From contig CAICTM010000216.1 in assembly GCA_903772945.1 (NCBI GenBank), forward strand, positions 1 through 64,000: DNA of 64,000 nucleotides, given 5' to 3'. Below are positions 54,690 to 64,000 of the stretch, one piece after another. How positions within the stretch are numbered: the first letter of the stretch is position 1; each line of letters opens with the position of its first letter. The DNA is from Seminavis robusta. Its lineage: Eukaryota > Bacillariophyta > Bacillariophyceae > Naviculales > Naviculaceae. Below the pieces are notes generated by a model. That model saw only the letters and a list, made by a program, of their open reading frames with translations, was not told the DNA's origin and did not search any database. Made by a program: the position numbers and the translations under genes.

Positions 54690-56359
54690 TCAGTGTCGTC
54701 CGGGATTGCTGTTCTTGTGTATCCAGCAATTTGATTCCTGGGAGAACCCAAAAATGTTGTCTGTGGTGGGCCCAATCTCTTTGGACAGGGGTACTTCCAC
54801 ATAGTTCACTGTGGGGAAGAGTTCCATGGTTTGTCGTACTCGTTTGGTGTAGGCCTCATAGTAGTCAAACCACATTAATTTAGTGGCACGAGGATGAGGC
54901 GTGACACCCTTTTTTCGGCAGCCGGGGTGACCGGAAAACTTTTTATCCATGGCGCTCCAGCGATGCAAAGAGGCATGCCAGGATGATGGCTCACGAATTT
55001 GTAGCAAAACAGTGCCGTAGGGGTATGCCTTTGCAAATTCTTCCAGACCTCCTTCTAGTACTGGAAAGTAACAGCCATGAGTGATGTTTCCCCCACTAAA
55101 GATATTGAGCTGGGCAAAGACTCACCATCGTCCACAATTCTCCAGAGGAGGACGTTGATCCAGCACGTTGGCATGGAAGCACTGGCCAATATTCATAGTT
55201 TCTCCAGTGTGTTGCCGCATGGTCCATTGATGTGCCGCAGCATCGAAGCCCATGGCACAGTTAAAGTAATCGGTAGCTGTTGTTGTGCCACTCTTTTCCA
55301 TGCTTGCCACAAGGATGGGGAACGTGATGTCATTTGGCCTTGGAAGGTTTTCAGCAATGGTTTGGACCCCTTCAGGCATTTGGACATTGTACAGGGGTAT
55401 GTTGCCTTTGGTTGAATCCACCCAGCAGTGGGGATCGATTCTCAGCTTTGTTTCTAGCTGATCACCAATGGTTGTGGCTGGGTTGGTCAGGTCAATTTCG
55501 ATCAATTGCCATCCTGCATGTTTTGCTACAAAATCACGCAAGATCTGATGGTACCTGTTGTAAAAGCTCATGTAGTGGTCAAGTTTGTGTTCAGTAGGAA
55601 ACCTGCCACCATGAGATGGGTTTTAAGGTTGCACCATGTGGACCACCGTTCATGAATGTCATAGGGGAGTCTTTGGAACCATTTTTTAGGTTGTTGTATC
55701 ATGTTGATAATTATTCCATTGGGCATTGCCTCATACAATGCCTCCAGCGCACCTGGATGCAGGACCGGATCAAAGCAGAGCTCAGTTGTAATGAAACGCC
55801 TGAAGGGTGAACGAGATTCAAACCATGCCAAGTCTTGCCAGATATTGTAGTCGCCACAATCTTGCATAATGGGTTTGTGACCTTGGAGATTCTCGAGCAT
55901 GCATTTGCCAATCGGTTGGCGCAATTTGGAATCTCGAGTTAGGTTGGTGCAGTAGCGCCCAAACTTGCTGGGAGGACGTCCTCCACAGCCAAAGTACCGA
56001 GGAAGAACAGGTTGGTTCGTGCTTGGAAGACTCAGCGAGATGATGGTTGCGTTGGGAATGTAAAGTTTGTGGGGCAGTGCATCAGCTGTGACATTTTCCT
56101 TCAAATGCTCATCTTTGTCCTTTTCCTCCAATTTCACCTGTTTACCTTCCTCACCATCTTTCTTTGGTTTGCCCATTTCCTCATTGGCGGCTTGTTGGGT
56201 AGGTTTGCGCGCGTTTTGGAGAAAGGCATCCAAATGATGGCGGTACCGGTATCCACAACTTGCCATGGCAAACAAGACACATCCTAGGAGCAACAGAACC
56301 TGTCTGGTACTGCTCTGGTTGTGCTTTGTTCGCTTCTTTTTCAATTTCGATCTCCTCAT
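54690..56359 (-). pseudogene. Two-fold sulfotransferase-like type II membrane protein gene with two coding breaks
   Basis: It starts at 56359 with a basic N-terminus and one membrane helix (Q-V-L-L-L-L-G-C-V-L-F-A-M-A), then a charged stalk. A first sulfotransferase-like half follows (G-G-R-P-P-S-K-F-G-R-Y-C…A-M-P-N-G-I-I-I-N-M-I). The second half has the PAPS-loop pattern A-S-M-E-K-S-G-T-T-T and ends C-W-I-H-K-N-S-N-P-G. The frame shifts by one base near 55580-55600, between L-M-V-A-G and H-K-L-D-H-Y-M-S-F-Y. A single in-frame TGA occurs near 55122, after N-C-G-R-W, before …H-G-C-Y-F-P-V-L-E-G-G in the same frame. A 30-nt GT-AG segment spans that stop, but such an intron would be extremely short. 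A recently dead gene or sequence errors both fit. The gene probably encoded a Golgi enzyme. Confidence 0.65.
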
Positions 56360-56736
56360 GGCCTACTGTAAACGATGGCTGCAACAGTTCGTGTGATGGA
56401 CTGACTGTCACTCGACTGTAACCGACAGTCGATAACGCACTTGCTCTTTACTGGCTAGTAGCTAGCTAGCTACAGTGTAGTACTACGTACCACTGGCTAC
56501 CGGTAGCTAGCTAGACTACCTAGTAGTACTGTACTGTGTGGATGAAATAATGAAAGACGGTCACAAATTTAAAAATGACCATTGCGCCAATTTTTCTGAA
56601 GTCTTAGAGCGGTAGTCTGCTCAAGGATTCCACAGTACGACTATAGGTTACTATTTTTGGAAAATTACCTGTCTGAACAAAGAAAAAAGTCCGTTTTCTG
56701 GAAAAATTGCTCGAGCACAAAATTCAAAAAAAGCCA
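56360..56736. other. Divergent intergenic region
   Basis: A CTAGCTAGC/GTAC-rich stretch lies at 56455-56535. No gene is seen. It may serve the sulfotransferase-like gene and the small membrane protein gene. Confidence 0.5.
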
Positions 56737-57204
56737 ATGACAGCCTCACAAAACCAAAGCTTCCAAGCATCGAACGGCGAGACAATGAGAATGATTGGCT
56801 TGACCAAACCCAACGAGTCCACCCTGACTGTGTATCGGCTGTTGGGTCGTTTCTGTGGCATTGCAGTGTTGGGTTGTTGGATGTGGTGGCTGTTGGGACG
56901 AAAGGATGTCATCCTTCTCGTTTGGGCCTTCACCGCGGTGTGCTCTATTTGCTCTCTCATGTTGTTCTTGATGTTTGTCGCTGGAGCTTTGGAAGACATT
57001 TTGTTGCTGACATGGGTTCATCCTGACAAGGCGGTGGACTGGGTCGTTGTCGGTCGATATGCCCAAGAGACGCCATTGGGTGTCTTGTCGAGTTGGATGG
57101 GAACCATTTTGCACCGAGGGCGCGACTGGTGCCACAAAATGGAGGGAGAGTACTTCTACACCGAGGACGAATTCATCCACGAGGCAATGGACATTGACAA
57201 CTAG
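56737..57204 (+). CDS. Small two-helix membrane protein, hypothetical
   Basis: The product has 155 residues from the first ATG of the frame (M-T-A-S-Q-N-Q-S). Two strong membrane helices lie at about residues 38-58 (G-R-F-C-G-I-A-V-L-G-C-W-M-W-W-L-L-G) and 62-92 (V-I-L-L-V-W-A-F-T-A-V-C-S-I-C-S-L-M-L-F). A soluble acidic C-terminus follows. No family is recognised. Coding is supported by coherent helices and by charged loops with a clean stop. Confidence 0.55.
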   Translation: MTASQNQSFQASNGETMRMIGLTKPNESTLTVYRLLGRFCGIAVLGCWMWWLLGRKDVILLVWAFTAVCSICSLMLFLMFVAGALEDILLLTWVHPDKAVDWVVVGRYAQETPLGVLSSWMGTILHRGRDWCHKMEGEYFYTEDEFIHEAMDIDN

Positions 57205-58055
57205 TTAGAGCTACCAGTTGCTAGTGCTACCAGTTGCCGGAGACGGGAGGAGTCGAGGGCAAGAACAGATCTCGTTTGTCGACAAATCAGATTGAGAAGA
57301 CTCGGTCCCGCGGAGGTTGAGATACAAAAAGTCGATGGTGAACATCGAAAGGCTACAGCATCGGCAGCCTTGGCTTCAAGCCGATAGAGAATGGAAATAA
57401 ACCTACTGTAGTCCGAAGAAATCTCCTGGATATTGCACTCGTCTCAGCTGGAGCTACGTCGGTCTCGACCCAGATCCCGCAATCGTGCCCTTGCTCTTTA
57501 CTACGGTACCGTAGCGTAGTGCGCAAGAGGCTCTCCAAGTGCAACGAGTGCGGCTCCTTTGAACGAACTTTTGAAAGAATGACAACGCTGTACACGCACG
57601 AGAATGTATGTTTGGACAAGAAGACGGTCTACGTCTCTCTCCATGCTCTAGGGAGGATTGCGCACGGGCTCTTCCACAAGACAACCCGTGGCTTCTACGG
57701 TACTCGAGTCTCAATCAACAGCACAAGATTCACCTTCCGGTCAAGCAACATTTCAGTTCTTCTAGCTAGTGACCGGAGTTCATTTGATATCTTTTGGTAG
57801 AGCACTCTGGTGTGCGCAGAGCCAGGATCCCAAGTCTTGTACTCGTAAATGACAGTGGAAAGTGCTACGATATAGCTAGACCAGCAGTCTTCCCTTTCCA
57901 CACTATTTTGTCCAGTATTCAAGTTCGTTTTGTACGCTACGGCATCTATGCTTGGTGTATACATCACGAGTTGGTTGCAGTTTGCTATTGCTGATTGCTG
58001 CCAATTTATTCTGGTCCTTCTCCTAATCTTCTTCTCTCTCTTTTGTCGCAGGTAA
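57205..58055. other. Convergent intergenic region
   Basis: No gene is seen. Open frames of 60-93 codons overlap on both strands without motif. Confidence 0.5.
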
Positions 58056-58712
58056 CTACTTTTTCTTGAGAATCACGACAGTCATCGCCACATTGTCATC
58101 GGTTTCCGCGAGTTTCCGAATGCTGTGAACGACCAATCCATGTTCTCGTGCACACTGCAGATGCAGTTCGGTATTGCTGTCTTCCCCCAAACTACCATCC
58201 TTGCCAATGGCCAGGGTCCCATCAGGTTTCAAAATGCGATGAATTTCCTTGAGACTCTTTCCCAGATCATGGACGTGATCCAGAACATCCAATGCCATGA
58301 CGACATTGGCAGAATTGTCGGCCAACGGCAACCCTTCCGCTCCTGCCAGACGCCATTGAAAGCGGGTGAAATCAAAGGTCGGGCACATGGATTGGGTCTG
58401 TTCACGCGCAATTTCCAACATGCGGGCCGTCGGATCCACGCCCATGAGTGTAACTTTGGAAGTTTGCAATTCCTCCGCAATATGCCGCAGCGCCGTGCCG
58501 GTACCACACCCGATGTCGACCACCATGGAGTGACATGACGAGAGAAATCCTTGTTCGATCAAGTAATCCACCGCCACACGGTTCGTCGCGGAATCTCCGA
58601 AATTGGCGGCATACCAATCGGCGGTCTCGGCAGTCCAGACTGGGGCCTCGCCAGTCTCCGACACAGTGTTAATGGTGCTATTGTCGGTTGTTGTAGCGTT
58701 GTCAATGTCCAT
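58056..58712 (-). CDS. Class I SAM-dependent methyltransferase (Methyltransf_11 type)
   Basis: The product has 218 residues from one exon. An acidic, Thr/Asn-rich N-terminus of about 25 residues is followed by W-Y-A-A-N-F-G-D. Motif I is V-V-D-I-G-C-G-T-G-T-A-L (about 64-75), the acidic residue after strand 2 is in G-V-D-P-T-A-R-M-L, and motif III/IV is V-V-M-A-L-D-V-L-D-H-V. Post motif is H-R-I-L-K-P-D-G-T-L-A-I-G. The domain fills the protein, with no targeting signal visible. The substrate (small molecule is usual for this group) cannot be told. Confidence 0.85.
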   Translation of the reverse strand: MDIDNATTTDNSTINTVSETGEAPVWTAETADWYAANFGDSATNRVAVDYLIEQGFLSSCHSMVVDIGCGTGTALRHIAEELQTSKVTLMGVDPTARMLEIAREQTQSMCPTFDFTRFQWRLAGAEGLPLADNSANVVMALDVLDHVHDLGKSLKEIHRILKPDGTLAIGKDGSLGEDSNTELHLQCAREHGLVVHSIRKLAETDDNVAMTVVILKKK

Positions 58713-60006
58713 GGTGGCTTGTTGCTTTCTTTAGAAGATCGGGTTACCAGATCTATCTTTGTGGAAGCGCGGACTGAACAGCTCTGGATCTGTGTTTGAG
58801 AGTGGACACCAGACGTAGAGGGTTTCGTCAAAATGAACTCACAGCTTAGAGGGATTATCGGGGAGACACCACCACTAGAACACACAGGAACAACCGCGAA
58901 ACGACAAAGGTGTTTTTGCCTTTAATTAAATAAGTGGCACGTGGTTCCCAAAAATGCTGCTTGATTTAAACAAAAATCTTCCTCTCAGGGTTCGAGTGCT
59001 TGCTAGGGTTAAGGCTAACTGCCAAAGCGGAAGAGAAATTGCAAATCTCCTCCCTCTTTGATAAGATCACGGTGACAATTATTGGTGGCTAGCTGAAGCT
59101 ACTAGTATCTCATGAGCTGGGCACAAGCAATGGCAAGGCTGAACCGGACATTGACATAGCGGTGCGACACTGAATACTGGCTTGTATGGCTGAGACCGAT
59201 TTTGACAACGAGGATCGATGCTTCGCCAGCTTCTCAGGTTGCAGAGATGAGCAAGTCAAAAAAGGGAGCAACGTGGCTGGTCGTTTTTGACCGGACACCT
59301 AGCTAGTGGTTTCAGACGCATCTTGTGGTGTCTATCTTGACCTTGACAGGATGCAACGTAAGAAGAAAGCAATCCGGCATCTTCCCGTGTAGTTTCTGAT
59401 CTCAGGACTGACGATCCATCCTGAGGTTTGCATTGTGATACTTGCCAGTTCCATGTGCCATCTATTCGGTAGTATCGATTGACAAGGTCAAAGAAAGCCA
59501 TGAACCTTGAAAGGGTCGGGACTACAGTATGTAGGGCATGAAAGCCCACAAGGTCACGGAATGGGAGGGGGTCCTGAAATAGGTGCAACAAGTGCGGTGG
59601 TACCGTATTGACCCGAACTGCACCCGGAGTGACAGTCCAAGCAACCGGGCAGGGAAGATCGTACTAGTAGTTGTCATTTCCACAGCATAATTTATCATCG
59701 CAGTGTCTTTGATGGAGTGGCATTTCCGCCTGCTTGGAATAACTCGACTGGGTACCTAGCTTGTATCTATCTTAGGACTGAGTGAGAACAACCATCGTCA
59801 TTGGTAGCAACGGCTCGCACGATCGATAGAAAGGTACCTAGTAGTCGCGTTACTTACCGGTAACCGGTACTGGTGCAAGGACCCGTACACATCACAAAAC
59901 ATCGCGCAAAACTCTACTAGTAGATCTGCGTGTCCCATGTCTGGTATCATAGAACACAAACAACGGCTTGACAGCAAGCTAATAGAAGTCAGTAAAAGCA
60001 TACACC
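58713..60006. other. Intergenic
   Basis: About 1.3 kb without a supportable gene. ACCGGTAACCGGTAC-type palindromes sit at 59855-59880, about 130 bp before the next start codon. Confidence 0.5.
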
Positions 60007-61086
60007 ATGGCTGATATTGCTCCCTTTGTAGCCGCCACCCTCCGAGACAAGGTGGTGGCGGAAATGGAACAAGAGATTCAATCGCTACGCCGTCAATTAG
60101 GTTTCAGTCGACGCATTGAAATCCTATCCGTCTCCTCGTCCATGGAAGAGAGTACCAGCAGCATCGGTCTGGATATTTCTCAACGGTATTCCGGTATCAG
60201 AAATGGCGGTGCCAGTGCCGTGGTTCTGGCGCAAGGACAAATCGAACAAGGGAGCTACGATAACGGTGGTAGTTGGATGCGTGTGGAGTTATCGGGGCCC
60301 ACAACAGCTACCCAAGAGGAAGAAGAAAAGGCATTGAACCTGGAGGAGGACGATTGCAACCACGGAAATTCCACTGGCATTCCCTTGAGTGAACTCTGCA
60401 ATCTCCGCATTTGCGTGGGAGGACTCCACCAGGGTCAACTCTCGTCCATTAGTGATTTCAGACCCGATTTTGATGCTACCCTGGGCAACTCGGAACATTC
60501 CAAGGGTGTCTTGTTGACGGCCCAAAGCAAGCAACTGGCGGTCCAAGTTGTCGTCCATGGATGGCCCGTTCAAGATTGGGGCGAAATTGCCATGGCCAAT
60601 ACGCACAGCCAAGATGCCTTGGATTATTTGGCCTTGACGTTGCCCTCAAGGTATCCGCATGCCACGGTATCCTTTCCGGCCGCCTACCTGTTTACCGATG
60701 TCAACAAGGGCGCCATTCGCAATCTACCCCGCAACGTACGGGCCAAACTCGAACAGGGATTGGAAGAATCGCAATCGCAGTTCTTGTTCCTCAAATTGGT
60801 CACCAATCGATTGCGGTTTGTGCTGGATGATGACAATGAAAATCCGGATGCCTTGGTCCCACAAGTTCGTCGTGTCATGGATGCCTTGGCCATGTTGGAT
60901 ATCCACAATCTGCAAGACTTGGATCAGGGACAGAACAAGCAGACCATGGAGTATCTTATCCAAATGCACAAGATTTCTCTCGATTGTGGACAACAGCAGG
61001 GAACCTTTGAGGCATGTATCAATGGATTGCTGTTGCAGAAACAGCGCAAGCTAGAACAACAACGACAGCGGGGATTGGCGAAATAA
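60007..61086 (+). CDS. Hypothetical protein with N- and C-terminal coiled coils
   Basis: The product has 359 residues from one exon; the start context is ACACCATGGC. A helix at about 12-35 (L-R-D-K-V-V-A-E-M-E-Q-E-I-Q-S-L-R-R-Q-L-G) looks coiled-coil. A mixed alpha/beta middle follows, with H-G-W-P-V-Q-D-W-G-E-I-A near 184 and R-Y-P-H-A-T-V-S-F-P-A-A-Y near 213. A long helical end finishes in Q-K-Q-R-K-L-E-Q-Q-R-Q-R-G. No signal or membrane segment is seen. I do not recognise the family. Length, composition and context support a real cytosolic protein. Confidence 0.75.
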   Translation: MADIAPFVAATLRDKVVAEMEQEIQSLRRQLGFSRRIEILSVSSSMEESTSSIGLDISQRYSGIRNGGASAVVLAQGQIEQGSYDNGGSWMRVELSGPTTATQEEEEKALNLEEDDCNHGNSTGIPLSELCNLRICVGGLHQGQLSSISDFRPDFDATLGNSEHSKGVLLTAQSKQLAVQVVVHGWPVQDWGEIAMANTHSQDALDYLALTLPSRYPHATVSFPAAYLFTDVNKGAIRNLPRNVRAKLEQGLEESQSQFLFLKLVTNRLRFVLDDDNENPDALVPQVRRVMDALAMLDIHNLQDLDQGQNKQTMEYLIQMHKISLDCGQQQGTFEACINGLLLQKQRKLEQQRQRGLAK

Positions 61087-61329
61087 ATTGGAGCAGAGAC
61101 CTGACCTGCCAACCTTGGCGACACGCACTGCAGCACCATGGCTTGCCCTATCGACAATCTACAAAACCAAACCTGTTGGACTTGAGAGCCATCTCGTACT
61201 ATAGAAGAGCACTCAGAGCTCGCCTTGATGCAAGGACCTGGAGGAACCGTTCATGGCGATCCTACAAGCAGATCCCTGCTGTATCTTTTGACATCAGTTT
61301 TAATTCTATAGAGTTCATTCGTTAGAAGT

Positions 61330-62850
61330 TCAATGGGTAGGGCATTTTTGCGGATTTTTGTGGTAGTTGTTGCGGAGGAATTGAAACAGGAGCGGGACAT
61401 AACAAAAGTCCCATAATGCCATCGTATTAGGATAAACGATATCTCTGGCGAGGCGGTCATAGATCTTGTCTTCTTCAGCTGAAGCAAACTTTTCTTGATA
61501 GCTCTTGTAGATCTCAAGGACACGATCGGTCGTCATCACCTCTCCTTTGGGACGAATCGTCTTCAACTGCCTTTGAAGTGCCTGCATGAAATACTTCAAA
61601 CCGCCACGAAACTCGTCCTGATTCTCCTCTTTAGACGTTCCTGTTGCGTCTCGGTATTGAAGCGCCATGATGACTCTGCACGCATCCTCTGCTTCAATTT
61701 TATCAATGGCTCTTCCAGTCGAATACTCCACGTCCTTCCCGTTGCTGTCTGCAGATGCATACTGGCTTTCACCATTCTCTATGTCTTGAATCACCTTGTA
61801 AACCTTGGCCATAGATGGGCCAGTTGGGGAGGAAGCGGCATGCCCTTGAAATGAATCAATGTCAATAGAGTTGATCAGGGAAGGGATGAGATCGAAATCG
61901 AGGCAAGGGTTTGGTGCAATGTTGGATGATAGCCCAATAGCTCCGGCCTCGATGGTCTTGGTGACAAATCTGACATTTTCAACAAGTTGTTCATGTCTAA
62001 TCTTGAGCGCCTTGCAAGCTGCATTGTGCCCCTCACACCAGCTCTTGCGTTGGCATTCTGGGCCACAGTACCTTGCAACATCACAGCCACTGCATTTGAA
62101 GACATTCTTGTCGTCAATGTCACATTCCCAGCAACGGAGGTGGTCACTATCATGGCCATGTTCAAGACCTATGCAAGCAAACAGAGCATGGGCAAACTCT
62201 TTCAAGAACGGCTCTCGAGCTGGGCCGCGTCTCATCTGGTTGGCGAATGCTTCTTTTATGCGGATGTGCTCGTCCCATATTGAACCGAAACGATCCAAGG
62301 TTGTCTTGTAAGCTTGTGAATGGTGACCAGGACCATGACCTGTCACCCCCACAATCACTTCCGTCCAATTCTCGACCAAACGATCGTGCTCTTGTTGGAA
62401 GGCGGCAAGTTGAACTTCGTATCCGGTGGAAACATTATCTTCCACGGGGGGGTCGAAATGTCCCATGTTACTCTTCACCCATTCGCCCAGACCTGCTTCA
62501 TCGAGTGGACTTTTAACGCAACGGAAGGACGTTTTCAGAGCTTGCGCGAGCTTCACAATCTCAATGATCAAACGATGGTCTTGTTCCTCGTTTGCTGCAT
62601 TGAACGTTCCAAATGCCATCTTTGCAAGTACACCAGCAAAAATGGAGCAGAGCTCTTCGACGCATCCGTCATACGTTCGCAGCAACCTTTCCTTCCCAAT
62701 TCTCTCTGTTGCAAGGTCGACAACTACTGTGCGCCAGTATACGCTGCCTTGCTTGATGCCCCGGATCGTTTCATCCGACAACACCTTGTATAGGTTGTTG
62801 GCCTTTAGCCTTTTGGGCTTCTTATTGCTGGAGCGGTGCTTCGCTTGCAT
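61330..62850 (-). CDS. MYND zinc-finger protein, intact
   Basis: The product has 506 residues from one exon. The first ATG is at 62850 (M-Q-A-K-H-R-S-S-N-K-K); upstream codons lack ATG. A basic start (K-K-P-K-R-L-K) and a helical region follow, then the MYND finger at about 247-290. The finger spacing is C-W-E-C, F-K-C-S-G-C, R-Y-C-G-P-E-C and H-N-A-A-C, all eight ligands present. A C-terminal helical region ends in N-N-Y-H-K-N-P-Q-K. MYND fingers usually bind Pro-rich partner peptides; no SET domain is present. A decayed relative lies at 11721-13086. Confidence 0.85.
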   Translation of the reverse strand: MQAKHRSSNKKPKRLKANNLYKVLSDETIRGIKQGSVYWRTVVVDLATERIGKERLLRTYDGCVEELCSIFAGVLAKMAFGTFNAANEEQDHRLIIEIVKLAQALKTSFRCVKSPLDEAGLGEWVKSNMGHFDPPVEDNVSTGYEVQLAAFQQEHDRLVENWTEVIVGVTGHGPGHHSQAYKTTLDRFGSIWDEHIRIKEAFANQMRRGPAREPFLKEFAHALFACIGLEHGHDSDHLRCWECDIDDKNVFKCSGCDVARYCGPECQRKSWCEGHNAACKALKIRHEQLVENVRFVTKTIEAGAIGLSSNIAPNPCLDFDLIPSLINSIDIDSFQGHAASSPTGPSMAKVYKVIQDIENGESQYASADSNGKDVEYSTGRAIDKIEAEDACRVIMALQYRDATGTSKEENQDEFRGGLKYFMQALQRQLKTIRPKGEVMTTDRVLEIYKSYQEKFASAEEDKIYDRLARDIVYPNTMALWDFCYVPLLFQFLRNNYHKNPQKCPTH

Positions 62851-63272
62851 CTTAACTTTACAGAAAGTGAGTTCATGCTTCGCGAGACGTATTGTGCTGG
62901 TGCCAACGTGCAACACGCTACCGGTACCTGGTATGTACCTGTACCGGTACGGTACAAAGAAACGAAGCAGTCTCAGTCATAAACGGAACGGAATTGAGGA
63001 GCATAGAAGTGATTGCCTTGATGGGCCATTCAAACATAGAACGCATTCGAGGAAGTGGCTCAACGCATAAGCAACAATTTCTTTGATATTGGTGGAACGA
63101 ATGGAGACGACTATTTAGCCCGTTACGTTGAGAGTTATTTGTCTTTTAGGTCACGGGAACGAAAAGCAAATTGCAAAGCTCGAAGAAAACCCCCGATGAT
63201 GTGACACATGACTAGGTACTGTACTCGTAGTTTCCAGCAGATGGATGAATCCTTGCTATTCGTGTGCTTGGT
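62851..63272. other. Intergenic
   Basis: It contains a GGTACC/ACCGGTAC cluster at about 62920-62960, upstream of the MYND gene start. Nothing else is recognised. Confidence 0.5.
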
Positions 63273-64000
63273 TTACTCGTAGACCCAAGAGTCCACAGCC
63301 TTGTTCCAGTCCTTTGCAATCGAATCAAATGGATGACAAACGGAGAAAACCACATCAAACGTAAGCCATGTGCAAAGAAAGGGGCTGATCAAAGCAATCG
63401 CATTGGTACTAGCTACGGTAGTACTTACATTGACTCCCTCGGGGAACCACATCTTGAGCTCGTGCGCAGCACTCTCGGGAGAATCGGATCCATGGCAAAT
63501 GTTCCTCCCCAAATCAATGGAGTAATCACCCCGAATAGATCCAGGCTTGGAAGCAAGGGGTTGAGTTTCTCCCAACATTTGCCTTCCTTGCTTGATGCTG
63601 TTGCAGCGTGTGTGATGATTGTTGGGTAGATAATAGGGCAGGTTGTTGAGAGAGAGAAAATATGTCAGTTTGACCATGCATGTAATCCACAACATCAATT
63701 TCCCATCGTTTCTATTTTCATTCATCCACTCACACATCCTTTCCTTCAATGCACAAGCACACAATGGGTCCCGAACTAAAGAACTTGACGAGACCCGGGA
63801 AGAAGGGCTTTTTGCTGAGATCGGCGTAGTGAGCTGCCGCCATTTCCTCGGTGGGCCAGATCATTTTCAAACCGACAATTTTGTATCCACGCTTTTCAAA
63901 TCGAGCGATAATGTCCCCAATCAATCCTCGTTGGACGCCATCGGGTTTGACCGCCAAGAAGGTGCGTTCCTGGTTGGTACCTGCCTTGCCCCAGACCGGT
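63273..64000 (-). CDS. Nucleoside diphosphate kinase, 5' end outside the window
   Basis: On the minus strand the exons are (beyond 64000)-63734, 63597-63429 and 63311-63273. Visible sequence starts within …[17 protein letters not shown], the conserved NDPK opening. It continues through [16 protein letters not shown] and the active-site His in [13 protein letters not shown]. It ends [19 protein letters not shown]. Both introns are GT-AG and the joins restore family sequence. The enzyme transfers phosphate between nucleoside di- and triphosphates. The frame is open to the window edge, so any targeting extension is unseen. Confidence 0.9.

Overview
The window looks like nuclear DNA of a diatom, most likely a raphid pennate. 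The evidence is short GT-AG introns in otherwise dense genes, and an ER signal followed by a plastid-type cleavage site ending in a Phe (NXD1-like gene). Diatom-expanded families are also present: a DUF6824 protein, LRR receptors, two-fold sulfotransferase-like proteins and MYND proteins. Intergenic DNA is rich in ACCGGT/GGTACC palindromes. No species is asserted. Exon structures were read by eye. For the large multi-exon genes the spliced lengths are multiples of three and the joins restore family motifs.

Layout: 1-2.1 kb, no gene. 2.1-6.8 kb: a secreted LRR protein, a plastid NXD1-like protein and a DUF6824 protein. 6.8-13.1 kb: sparse, with one low-complexity small gene and a decayed MYND gene. 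13.75-19.15 kb: a three-gene DNA transposon with terminal inverted repeats, internal TGATGAA arrays and a DDE transposase. 19.4-25.8 kb: a 15-exon gene for two fused kexin/subtilisin-like units. The second unit has Asp where the catalytic Ser should be. 26.5-29.3 kb: a CRAL-TRIO-like gene, its decayed tandem copy, and a phytanoyl-CoA-dioxygenase-like gene.

30-54 kb is a signalling-rich block: a transmembrane LRR receptor-like gene, an ionotropic-glutamate-receptor-like channel, and a copine with an N-terminal 11-residue repeat helix and a 7-nt microexon. A secreted NTF2/SnoaL-like protein and tRNA-Leu(AAG) follow. Next come a 1736-residue kinase-remnant/ATPase/GAF/adenylate-cyclase protein, a class C (GABA-B-like) GPCR and a U-box/laminin-G-like protein.

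54-64 kb carries a sulfotransferase-like gene with two coding breaks, a small membrane protein, a SAM methyltransferase, an unrecognised coiled-coil protein and an intact MYND protein. The 3' part of a nucleoside diphosphate kinase runs off the right edge.

The strongest points for follow-up are the protease-pseudoprotease fusion, the 11-mer-repeat copine with its microexon, and the transposon whose two accessory genes share a repeated putative DNA-binding module.
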